Below, piece after piece: positions 1-8,225 of a stretch of DNA of 10,744 nt. The notes beneath the pieces are model-generated. The model ran no database searches. It was not told the origin of the DNA and was given only the letters and a program-made list of their open reading frames with translations. Source of the DNA: Pseudomonadota bacterium (GTDB lineage: Bacteria; Pseudomonadota; Gammaproteobacteria; Steroidobacterales; Steroidobacteraceae); assembly GCA_003242495.1 (NCBI GenBank), contig QGUO01000086.1, positions 1-10,744 of the forward strand. The letters are read 5' to 3'. A program made the translations under genes and the position numbers. How positions within the stretch are numbered: the first letter of the stretch is position 1; each line of letters opens with the position of its first letter.

Positions 1-509
1 GTCTGGCGCTCGCCCGGGGCAACATCGAGACCCCCCACCCCTCCGGCCTGTTTCGCGCCTGGGCGCACCTGCATCCGCCGATGCAATGCATCGTCTGGCC
101 GCGTCCCTGCGCCCGCGGCCTGCCCCCGCCGCCCACCGAGACCGACACCGGGGGCGCCCAGGACTCCCTGCGTGGCGAGGAGGACTTCGCCGGCCTGCGC
201 AGCTTTCATCGCGGCGATTCGCCGCGGCGCATCGCCTGGAAGGCCTATGCACGGGGCCAGGGGCTCATGGTCAAGGTCTACGCCGGCACGGCCGTCACGT
301 CGCACCGCTTCGACTGGCAGGCCCTGCCCCACCTCGAGCCCGAGGCGCGCCTCGCACAGCTGTGCCGCTGGATCGAGGACGCGCATGCCGGCGGCCATGC
401 CTTCGGGCTGACACTGCCGGGGGTGAAGATCGCGCCCGACATCGGGCCGGCCCATCGGCACCGATGTTTGACGGCGCTCGCCTTGTTCGAGCCGGGCGAG
501 GTCGCATGA
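1..509 (+). CDS. DUF58 domain protein, C-terminal part (5' truncated)
   Basis: The reading frame is open from base 3 and ends at TGA 507-509, giving 168 visible residues; the start lies outside the window. The run LRSFHRGDSPRRIAWKAYAR (encoded near 198-257) is the hallmark of DUF58 (PF01882), where the usual form is close to YxxGDxxRxIxWxxxAR. The preceding segment with PSGLFRAW also fits the family. DUF58 proteins are normally encoded between a MoxR-type AAA+ ATPase and a TgpA transglutaminase, and the next gene here is indeed TgpA, so a moxR gene is expected upstream. The stop codon overlaps the TgpA start (ATGA at 506-509), which implies translational coupling. The molecular role of DUF58 is not well established; links to envelope or stress functions are inferred from MoxR context. 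An internal ATG at 81 in the same frame is not the real start because homology continues upstream of it. Confidence 0.9.
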   Translation, partial: LALARGNIETPHPSGLFRAWAHLHPPMQCIVWPRPCARGLPPPPTETDTGGAQDSLRGEEDFAGLRSFHRGDSPRRIAWKAYARGQGLMVKVYAGTAVTSHRFDWQALPHLEPEARLAQLCRWIEDAHAGGHAFGLTLPGVKIAPDIGPAHRHRCLTALALFEPGEVA

Positions 510-2485
510 GCGCCGCGGCAGGCAGGACCATGGACCCGGGCGGGCAATTCTCGCAGCAGCTGCGCTGGGTGCTCGGCGGCGTGGCGCTCGCCACCGTCCC
601 CCACGCACCGCACCTGCCCGGGTGGATCCTGCTGATCGTCGCGGCCTGCGGCGCCTGGCGCCTGGCCGTCGACCGGCTCGGCTGGCGCCTGCCGCCGCGG
701 CCGCTGCGCATCGTGGTGGCGTTCCTCGCGCTGCTGGGCGTCCTGTTCTCCTACCGCACCCTCAACGGCCTGGACGCCGGCACCGCGCTGCTGGTGCTGA
801 TGGCCGGGGTGAAGCTGCTCGAGACGCGCACCGCGCGCGACCTCACCATCCTGGTGTTCCTGGCGTATTTCCTGGTCTTCGCCGGCTTTCTCTACGACCA
901 GGCGCTGTTGCAGCTGCCGTACATGCTGCTCACGGCGTGGGTGCTCACCGCCACGCTCATGCGGGTGCACCAGAGCGGCGGGTCGATGACCATGCGCGCT
1001 GCCCTCGGGCAGACCGGTCGCATGTTGCTCATGGGCGTGCCGCTCGCGGCGCTGCTGTTCGTCTTCTTTCCGCGGTTGCCGGGCCAATTCTGGGCCCTGC
1101 CGGCGCGTGCCTCGGCCACCACCGGACTGACCGAAGAGATGTCGCCCGGCGACGTCTCGGAGCTCAGCATCTCGAGCGCCATCGCCTTTCGCGTCAAGTT
1201 CGAAGGCGCGCTGCCGCCGCCCGCGGAGCGCTATTGGCGCGGACCGGTGCTGCATGATTTCGATGGCCGCACCTGGCGGCTGCGCCCGATGGCCTACCCG
1301 GAGCAGTCCGTGCGTCCCATGGGTCCGAGCTATCGCTACCGCGTGACCATCGAGCCGCATCAGCGCCACTGGGTCTTCCCGCTCGATCTGGTCACCGGCT
1401 GGACCCACCCGCGCCTGCGCCGTACGCACGATCACCAGTTGCTCACGCCGCTCAACCGCCCGATCAGCACGGTCAGCTCGTTCGAGCTCGAGTCGAGCAC
1501 CGCGTACCGGATCGAGGGACCGTTGCCGGTGACGCTCGCCCGTGCGGACACCCGTCTGCCCGAAGGTCGTAACCCGCGGGCGAACGCGCTGGCGCGTGAG
1601 CTGCGCGCACGCGCCGGCAGCGACGCGGCCTTCGTCGACGCCGTCCTCGAGATGTTTCGCCGCGAAGCGTTCTATTACACGCTCGAGCCGCCGCGGCTCG
1701 AAGCCGATTCGGTGGACGATTTCCTGTTCAACACCCGGCGCGGCTTTTGCGAGCATTTCGCCTCGGCGTTCACCGCCCTGGCGCGCGCCGCGGGCATTCC
1801 CGCGCGGGTGGTGACCGGCTACCAGGGCGGCGAATACAACCCCCTCGGTGACTACCTCATCGTGCGCCAGTCCGACGCACATGCCTGGTCGGAGGTGTGG
1901 CTCGAGGGGCGCGGCTGGGTGCGCGTCGACCCCACTGCCGCGGTCGCGCCGGAGCGTATCGAGCGCGGTCTCGACGCCGCCATCGCCGAGAACGAGCCGC
2001 TGCCGGGTCGTCTGCTGCGGCGCAATAGCACGCTGTCGCAAATCCGCCTGGCCTGGGATGCGATCAACACCTTCTGGCAAGGACAGATCGTGGAATTCGG
2101 CCTCGTCCAGCAGCGTTCGCTGCTCGCGCGCCTGGGCGTGGACGACGCCGGGTGGAAGGCGCTCGGCGCCGCCATCGGCCTGACGCTGGCTGCGTTCTTC
2201 CTCGTGCTGTTCGCCTGGCTCGCCTGGCGTTTCCGGCCGCGGGATCGCGACCCGGTGAAACAGGCGTACGACGTGCTCTGTCGACGGCTGGCGCGTCGCA
2301 ACCTCGCACGTCGGCCCGGCGAAGGTCCCAGCGATTATCTGCAACGCATCGCCCGCGCACGTCCGGAGCTGGCGCGCGAGCTCGAGGCCATCCGCGCGCT
2401 GTACATTTCGCTGCGATATCACCCTGCGCCGTTGACGTCCGAGCTCGGTCGCCTCAAGCACCTGGTCAACCAGCTACGGGCGTAG
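506..2485 (+). CDS. tgpA: TgpA-type membrane transglutaminase
   Basis: A 659-residue inner-membrane protein. Hydrophobic segments lie near residues 21-31, 39-52, 68-83, 92-105, 112-129, 137-152 and 173-188 (TgpA N-terminal region). They are followed by an extracytoplasmic transglutaminase-like domain, one more membrane helix around 553-575, and a C-terminal DUF4129-like tail. The papain-like triad is intact: Cys415 in GFCEHFA, His459 in DAHAWSEVW and Asp475 in RVDPTAA. In Pseudomonas aeruginosa TgpA is a periplasmic transglutaminase-fold protein reported to be essential; the substrate is not defined. I start at ATG 506 rather than further upstream because it overlaps the DUF58 stop as ATGA and has GAGG at 498-501, four bases upstream. 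The frame stays open back to base 86, but that stretch reads through the DUF58 gene in another frame and is a GC-bias artefact. Family identity is very secure. Confidence 0.95.
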   Translation: MSAAAGRTMDPGGQFSQQLRWVLGGVALATVPHAPHLPGWILLIVAACGAWRLAVDRLGWRLPPRPLRIVVAFLALLGVLFSYRTLNGLDAGTALLVLMAGVKLLETRTARDLTILVFLAYFLVFAGFLYDQALLQLPYMLLTAWVLTATLMRVHQSGGSMTMRAALGQTGRMLLMGVPLAALLFVFFPRLPGQFWALPARASATTGLTEEMSPGDVSELSISSAIAFRVKFEGALPPPAERYWRGPVLHDFDGRTWRLRPMAYPEQSVRPMGPSYRYRVTIEPHQRHWVFPLDLVTGWTHPRLRRTHDHQLLTPLNRPISTVSSFELESSTAYRIEGPLPVTLARADTRLPEGRNPRANALARELRARAGSDAAFVDAVLEMFRREAFYYTLEPPRLEADSVDDFLFNTRRGFCEHFASAFTALARAAGIPARVVTGYQGGEYNPLGDYLIVRQSDAHAWSEVWLEGRGWVRVDPTAAVAPERIERGLDAAIAENEPLPGRLLRRNSTLSQIRLAWDAINTFWQGQIVEFGLVQQRSLLARLGVDDAGWKALGAAIGLTLAAFFLVLFAWLAWRFRPRDRDPVKQAYDVLCRRLARRNLARRPGEGPSDYLQRIARARPELARELEAIRALYISLRYHPAPLTSELGRLKHLVNQLRA

Positions 2486-2509
2486 CGCAGCGTCGGGCAG
2501 TTTCGATCC

Positions 2510-3343
2510 GTGGACCTTCCCTTCTTCCTCCTGTTGCTCGTCGTCGTGGCCACGCTCGCCTGGTTCGTCGGCGCGCCCATGCTCAGGCAGCGCCGCCGCG
2601 CGGCGCGCAGCCGCAAAGCGCTGCCCCAGGAATGGCGCGACTGGCTCGAGCGCGACATGACCATCTACCGCCGCCTGCCCGCCGAGCTGCGCGAGCGCCT
2701 GCATGCCGTCATACGCGTGTTCATCGACGAGAAGCGCTTCGTGGGCTGCAACGGCCTGGAGGTCACCGATCACATGCGCGTCCTGGTCGCGGCGTACGCC
2801 GGCCTGCTGGTGCTCAACCGTCCCGGCGTGCCGGATCGCCAGCTGTACGATGACCTGTACGCCATCCTGATCTACCCGGGCGCCTTCGTCGTGCCCGAAT
2901 CCCACCACGACGAAACCGGCCTGGTCACCGAGGGCGAGCGTGTGCTGTCGGGACAGACCTGGGACTCACGGCGCATCATTCTCTCCTGGGAGGACATCGA
3001 GCTCGCGCGGGACGAAGACCACAACGTGGTGCTGCACGAGTTCGCGCACTACCTCGACATGGAGGACGAGACCATGGATGGCGCACCGGGTCTCGGCAGC
3101 GAGGAGGCCTACGAAGCCTGGTCCGAGATCTTCTGGGAGGAATACGAGCGCCTGCAGGACGACGTCGATGCGGGCCGCCCGACCCTGCTCGATCCCTACG
3201 CCGCGACCGAGCCCGCCGAGTTCTTCGCCGTGGCCACCGAGTCGTTCTTCATTCACTCACGCGAGCTGGCGGCACGCCATCCCGGACTGTACGAGCAGCT
3301 GCGGCGCTATTACCGGCTCGATCCGGCGAGCTGGGAGGCGTAG
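2510..3343 (+). CDS. mtfA: MtfA/M90-family zinc metallopeptidase with N-terminal membrane anchor
   Basis: A 277-residue member of peptidase family M90, whose model protein is MtfA (Mlc titration factor A). The zinc motif is HEFAH: His176, Glu177 (general base) and His180. The third ligand is Glu237 in DPYAATEPAEFFAVATESFF. Tyr230 sits seven residues before it, as does the catalytically relevant tyrosine in Klebsiella MtfA. The family block LIYPGAFVVPE is also present. Enterobacterial MtfA is soluble and binds the glucose repressor Mlc. This copy begins with a hydrophobic stretch, about residues 2-22, followed by an arginine-rich patch (RQRRRAARSRK), which predicts a single anchor with the catalytic domain in the cytoplasm. 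The start is GTG 2510, 24 bases after tgpA; no strong ribosome binding site is visible, but a later start (ATG 2579) would remove the anchor. It is probably cotranscribed with DUF58 and tgpA. Identity as M90 is strong; a role in Mlc control is not supported by anything here. Confidence 0.9.
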   Translation: MDLPFFLLLLVVVATLAWFVGAPMLRQRRRAARSRKALPQEWRDWLERDMTIYRRLPAELRERLHAVIRVFIDEKRFVGCNGLEVTDHMRVLVAAYAGLLVLNRPGVPDRQLYDDLYAILIYPGAFVVPESHHDETGLVTEGERVLSGQTWDSRRIILSWEDIELARDEDHNVVLHEFAHYLDMEDETMDGAPGLGSEEAYEAWSEIFWEEYERLQDDVDAGRPTLLDPYAATEPAEFFAVATESFFIHSRELAARHPGLYEQLRRYYRLDPASWEA

Positions 3344-3387
3344 CCGGACGAGCTGATGGCGCACCACGCACCCGTGCCTCGCGCCGT

Positions 3388-4680
3388 CTAGCCGGCCGCC
3401 GACACCTCGGCAGGCCGGCCGGCACGAGACGACGCGCGCGTGGAGATCACCAGCATGATGGCGCCGCCCACGAACAGCACCACGATGGACAGGATGGCGA
3501 GGCGCGAGCTGTCGCTCAACAGCGCGGTCGCGCCCATCAGGAAGGGCCCGAGCACCGCGGCGAACTTGCTCATCATGTTGTAGAAACCGAAAAACTCACC
3601 GGCGCGGTCGGGCGGAATGAGCCGGCCGTAGTACGAGCGGCTCAGGCTCTGGATGCCGCCCTGCACGCAACCGATCGCCGCCGCCATCACGAAGAATTCC
3701 AACGCCGAATCGAGCACCGTGGCGTAGAACGTGACCGCGGCATACACGCCGATGCACACGTAGATGCCGACCAGGGGACTGATGCGCTGCCCGAGCCAGC
3801 CGAACGCCAGCGCCGCCGGGAAGCCGATGAACTGCACCAGCAGAATGGCCTGGATCAAGCTCGCGGTGGGCAGCCCGATGGCCAGGCCGTAGTCGACCGA
3901 CATCTTCTGGATGGTGTTCACCCCGTCGATATACATCCAGTAGGCGAGCAGGAAGAACAGCACGGCCCGATAGCGGCGCACTTCGCGGAAGGTGTTGATC
4001 AGCTCACCGAAGCTCTCGCGCACCAGGTTCGCGGAGCGGCCGCGGCGCTCCGCGCCACGCTCGCGCACGAACAGGAAGATGGGCACGGCGAACAGCGCCC
4101 ACCAGACGGCCACGGTGAGGAACGACACCCGCACTGCGGCCGTGGCATCGGCGAGACCGAAGAAGCCCGGATCGAGCGTCATCCAGACATTGACCGCCAG
4201 CAGCACGCCCCCGCCCAGATAGCCGACGGCATAGCCCAGGCCCGACACGCTGTCGAGCCTGTCCTTGGGCGCCACATCGAGCAGCAGCGAGTCATAGAAA
4301 ATCGTGCCACCCCAGAAGCCGATGGACGCCACCGCGAAGCACAGCGCCGCCCATTGCCACTGGCCCTGCGCCACCAGGCTGAGCGCCGCCGTGGCGACGA
4401 CGCCGAGCACCGTGAACCCCAACAGGAAACGCAACCGCGCCCCGCCGCGATCGCCCAGCGCACCGAGCAGGGGGGCGAGCACCGCGAGCACGAAGCTCGC
4501 CGCGCCGTTCACCATGCCCAGCCAGAACGTGCTCTCGGTGGCCGGCACGCCCGCGCTCCAGTATTCCTTGAAGAACACCGGGAAGAACACCACCATGACC
4601 GTGGTCGCGTACGCGGAGTTGGCCCAGTCGTACAGCGCCCAGGCAACGACGGGTTTTTTCTGCATGGGCTGCTTCTGCAT
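3388..4680 (-). CDS. MFS transporter, UMF1/Atg22-like family
   Basis: A 430-residue polytopic membrane protein with about 12 hydrophobic segments. The N-terminal ALYDWANSAYATTV (residues 15-28) and the later QSLSRSYYGRLIPP...GEFFGFYNMMSK block (from residue 344) are signatures of the bacterial UMF1 group related to fungal Atg22 vacuolar effluxers. GALGDRGGARLR resembles MFS motif A between helices 2 and 3. The substrate of bacterial members is not established, so none is assigned. I chose ATG 4680 because AGGAG lies seven bases upstream; the longer open frame to 4806 has no family match. A second in-frame ATG at 4665 belongs to a near-duplicate of the first five codons, so initiation there cannot be excluded. 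The gene follows prfC at 200 bases on the same strand and converges with mtfA (44 bases between stops). A weak -10-like TACGAT (minus strand, 4702-4707) is the only promoter hint and lacks a -35. Confidence 0.88.
   Translation of the reverse strand: MQKQPMQKKPVVAWALYDWANSAYATTVMVVFFPVFFKEYWSAGVPATESTFWLGMVNGAASFVLAVLAPLLGALGDRGGARLRFLLGFTVLGVVATAALSLVAQGQWQWAALCFAVASIGFWGGTIFYDSLLLDVAPKDRLDSVSGLGYAVGYLGGGVLLAVNVWMTLDPGFFGLADATAAVRVSFLTVAVWWALFAVPIFLFVRERGAERRGRSANLVRESFGELINTFREVRRYRAVLFFLLAYWMYIDGVNTIQKMSVDYGLAIGLPTASLIQAILLVQFIGFPAALAFGWLGQRISPLVGIYVCIGVYAAVTFYATVLDSALEFFVMAAAIGCVQGGIQSLSRSYYGRLIPPDRAGEFFGFYNMMSKFAAVLGPFLMGATALLSDSSRLAILSIVVLFVGGAIMLVISTRASSRAGRPAEVSAAG
3391..3419. terminator. 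GC hairpin between convergent genes (possible bidirectional terminator)
   Basis: Arms GCCGGCC (3391-3397) plus GCCGA (3398-3402) pair with TCGGC (3407-3411) and GGCCGGC (3413-3419), leaving a CACC tetraloop and one bulged A at 3412. That makes a stem of 12 base pairs. It lies directly inside the last codons of the minus-strand transporter gene and 47 bases beyond the mtfA stop. No T-run follows on either strand, so it is not a textbook intrinsic terminator; it could block 3' exonucleases or act with Rho. Confidence 0.4.
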
Positions 4681-4880
4681 GGCGGATCTCCTCCCCCCGC
4701 GATCGTACTCTCGTCTGCGGGTCAGCGCGCTGCGCGCATCATGGTCGCCGTCCGGGGCCCGTCGTTCGACGCAGCGGCCGGCGCCCGGAACACCGCGGGA
4801 CGCCAACGGCCCACGCCTGGGTTCCGTGCCCGACGCGCCCTGAGGTCGTCAGGCCAGGTGAGCGGACCCGGCCACCCTCC
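4681..4880. other. Intergenic gap between prfC and the transporter gene
   Basis: These 200 bases hold the transporter ribosome binding site (minus-strand AGGAG, seven bases before its ATG) and GC-rich sequence. I found no open frame with a recognisable product, no stem longer than about 4-5 pairs after the prfC stop and no T-run. Whether the transporter is read through from prfC or has its own promoter is open. Confidence 0.5.
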
Positions 4881-6485
<1,605 letters not shown>

Positions 6486-6502
6486 GTAATCGAACCTCTG
6501 GC

Positions 6503-6523
6503 CGTGCACGCGGTCGGTGCACG
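6503..6523 (-). promoter_or_regulatory. Perfect dyad in the prfC leader, just upstream of the ribosome binding site
   Basis: CGTGCAC (6503-6509) and GTGCACG (6517-6523) form a perfect 7-base inverted repeat with a 7-base centre. It ends three bases before the prfC Shine-Dalgarno (minus-strand AGAGG, 6495-6499). In the leader RNA it would be a small hairpin; as DNA, the repeated GTGCAC half-sites spaced by seven bases also look like a dimeric repressor site. The structure is seen directly; the function is inference. Confidence 0.4.
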
Positions 6524-6566
6524 AATCGAACTATCCCATGGTGCGGCTCGAGCGAAGCCGGGCCGC

Positions 6567-6572
6567 ATGATA
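6567..6572 (-). promoter_or_regulatory. Candidate -10 element for prfC
   Basis: On the minus strand this reads TATCAT (five of six matches to TATAAT) in the context GCCTGTTATCATGCGG. A start around 6560 would give a leader of about 75 bases carrying the dyad at 6503-6523 and a CGGCT/AGCCG stem (6544-6548 with 6556-6560). No good -35 hexamer is seen 16-18 bases upstream. A very similar string lies upstream of pssA. Confidence 0.35.
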
Positions 6573-6667
6573 ACAGGCGCCGGCACGGGCATCGCGACGG
6601 CGCTCGAGCCGGCGAACATCGAGCGGAGCATCGAGTACCGCGCGCAGCCTCTGTCGGATGTTTGCCG

Positions 6668-6715
6668 GGCCTGCGTTCAAGGCCTGCGGCCGCCGGCACC
6701 GATGACGGCGCCGGC
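6668..6715 (-). terminator. Tandem hairpins after rimI
   Basis: Five bases after the rimI stop, the minus-strand RNA can form a 9-pair stem, GCCGGCGCC / GGUGCCGGC (6707-6715 with 6692-6700), with loop GUCAUC and one G-U pair. A second stem GGCCU / AGGCC (6680-6684 with 6668-6672) with a 7-base loop follows. On the plus strand the wobble becomes an A-C mismatch, so the first stem favours leftward transcription. There is no U-run, so intrinsic termination is uncertain. Confidence 0.4.
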
Positions 6716-6720
6716 CCTTC

Positions 6721-7227
6721 CTAGGGCAGCTTCGGCCCTGCAGCCGGCGGCGCCAGTTCGAGCTTGTACACCAGCGCATCCTCCCGGCCGAAGCTCGCCT
6801 GGTAATAGCCCCTGCGAATGCCCACGCGCTTGAAGCCGAGCATCTCGTACAGGCGGATGGCGACCGTGTTCGAGGGGCGCACCTCCAGGAACACGTCCTG
6901 GGTGCCGGTGCGGCGCGCGCGCTCGAGCAGATAATCCATGAGCTTGCGGCCGACGCCGCAGCCGCGCAGATCCTCGGCGATGCAGATGTTCAGCAGATGC
7001 GCCTCGCCAGCGCCGAAAGACATGATGGCGTAGCCGGACACCGCGCCTTCCCATTCCACGACGCGGCACAGGTAGCCCACGCGCACACAGTCGCGAAACA
7101 CGCCCTCGCTCCAGGGGAACTGATACGACGCGCGCTCCACCCCGACTACCGCGGGCACGTCCGCCAGCGTCATGGGCCGAAAGCGCACATTGGCGCAGAT
7201 TCGCTCGCGATGCACCTCGACGCTCAT
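6721..7227 (-). CDS. rimI: Ribosomal protein S18-alanine N-acetyltransferase RimI (GNAT fold)
   Basis: RimI transfers acetyl from acetyl-CoA to the N-terminal alanine of ribosomal protein S18. The protein has 168 residues, about 20 longer than E. coli RimI (148), through a short N-terminal extension before VRFRPMTLADVPAV and a Pro/Ala-rich tail. The acetyl-CoA pyrophosphate loop is RGCGVG (residues 88-93). Glu115 in FLEVRPSN and Tyr127 in IRLYEMLGF have the 12-residue spacing of the catalytic Glu103/Tyr115 pair in Salmonella RimI. FPWSEGVF near residue 37 is another family block. Start ATG 7227 overlaps the UDG stop (ATGA) and has minus-strand AGGAG seven bases upstream, so coupling to the UDG gene is likely. 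Other GNAT enzymes share the fold, but these motifs and the UDG neighbour favour RimI. Confidence 0.93.
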   Translation of the reverse strand: MSVEVHRERICANVRFRPMTLADVPAVVGVERASYQFPWSEGVFRDCVRVGYLCRVVEWEGAVSGYAIMSFGAGEAHLLNICIAEDLRGCGVGRKLMDYLLERARRTGTQDVFLEVRPSNTVAIRLYEMLGFKRVGIRRGYYQASFGREDALVYKLELAPPAAGPKLP

Positions 7228-8213
7228 GGCTGCGCTCCTGCCTGGTCGGCCTCCTCCAAGGTTTGCAGGGCGAGCAGCAGATCCTGCCAGGCCTTGCGCT
7301 TCTCGATGGGACTGCGCAGCAGGTAGGCAGGATGGTAGGTCACGATCATGGGCCGTCCCGTCGCAAGGCGATGAAGCCGTCCGCGCAGTTTACCGATGGG
7401 CAGATTCGTTTCGAGCAGGGTCTGTGCTGCTATCCGTCCTACGCACAGGATGATGCGCGGGTTCACCAGCTCGATCTGCCGGAACAGGTAAGGCAGGCAG
7501 GCCTGCACCTCCTCGGGCCGCGGATCACGATTGTGGGGCGGCCGGGACTTCAGGATGTTGGCGATGAAGACCTGCTCACGGGCCAGACCGATGGCCCGCA
7601 GCATGGACGTCAGCAATTGACCGGCGCGCCCCACGAACGGCTCGCCCTGGCGATCCTCGTCGCCGCCCGGGGCCTCGCCGATGATCATCCAGTCGGCCTG
7701 GCGGTTGCCCACGCCGAACACGGGGTTCGTGCGGGTGGCGTGCAAGGGGCAGGCCGTGCAGCGGCGCACCGCCTCCTCCAGGCCCGCCCAATCGAGCCGG
7801 GCCGCAGGATGCGCCGGGTCCGGCAGGCGGCCGGCAGGTGGGTGATCGGACGGCCCGGCGTGCGCCGCCACCGGGCCAGCGGACGCGGGGGCCGTCGAGC
7901 CCGCCGGGCGCTCGTCCGGGACGGCGGGGCGGGACGGGGTGGCGACGGAGGCCGTCGCGCGCAGGTCGGGCGCGCCGGCCGACGCCCCGGATGGCGCCGT
8001 GGCAGACTCTCTGGGCGGCTCCACGGGGGACACGGCGGTCGGCTCCCGGGACACCCCGGCAGCCGGCTCGCTGGCGGGCCCGCGAGCGAGCGCGACGGCT
8101 GGGACCGCGGCCCCCTGGGCATCCGGGACGGCTGCGAGCCCCCCGGCAGGCGCGCGGCGCCGCCACACGTCGATGCCCAGCGCCCGGAGATAGGCCAATC
8201 GGCGAGCGTCCAT
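7224..8213 (-). CDS. Family 4 (Fe-S) uracil-DNA glycosylase with long disordered linker
   Basis: This enzyme removes uracil from DNA to start base excision repair. The catalytic domain occupies about residues 143-320 of 329. Four cysteines for a [4Fe-4S] cluster are present: Cys152, Cys155 (CTAC), Cys239 and Cys257, the last two 17 residues apart. Motif A is GEAPGGDEDRQGEPFVGRAG (179-198), and HPA (His294) is the uracil-side motif. The conserved N-terminal MDARRLAYLRALGIDVWRRR is separated from the catalytic domain by about 120 residues rich in Ala, Pro, Ser and Gly that look disordered. I prefer ATG 8213, 12 bases after the pssA stop; a GTG at 8219 would add two residues. Neither has a strong ribosome binding site, so coupling to pssA is plausible. 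It overlaps rimI by four bases at its end. An older 'phage-type DNA polymerase' label sometimes given to this family is misleading. Confidence 0.93.
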   Translation of the reverse strand: MDARRLAYLRALGIDVWRRRAPAGGLAAVPDAQGAAVPAVALARGPASEPAAGVSREPTAVSPVEPPRESATAPSGASAGAPDLRATASVATPSRPAVPDERPAGSTAPASAGPVAAHAGPSDHPPAGRLPDPAHPAARLDWAGLEEAVRRCTACPLHATRTNPVFGVGNRQADWMIIGEAPGGDEDRQGEPFVGRAGQLLTSMLRAIGLAREQVFIANILKSRPPHNRDPRPEEVQACLPYLFRQIELVNPRIILCVGRIAAQTLLETNLPIGKLRGRLHRLATGRPMIVTYHPAYLLRSPIEKRKAWQDLLLALQTLEEADQAGAQP

Positions 8214-8225
8214 CGACACGGGCCG

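Noticed and set aside
86..505. N-terminal extension of the tgpA frame
   Set aside because: It overlaps the DUF58 coding region in another frame and lacks membrane character; the ATGA overlap at 506 is a better start.
278..2461. A 727-codon open frame on the minus strand opposite DUF58 and tgpA
   Set aside because: It is rich in Arg, Gln, His and Gly, resembles no family, and mirrors the GC-rich third positions of the real genes.
4690..4700. C-run next to the transporter start as a possible phase-variation tract
   Set aside because: Only six C bases; it is part of the purine-rich ribosome binding site region on the minus strand and not long enough to suggest slippage.
6524..6560. Possible tRNA-like sequence in the prfC leader (GAATCGAAC near the dyad)
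   Set aside because: No cloverleaf can be drawn; only a T-loop-like string is present.
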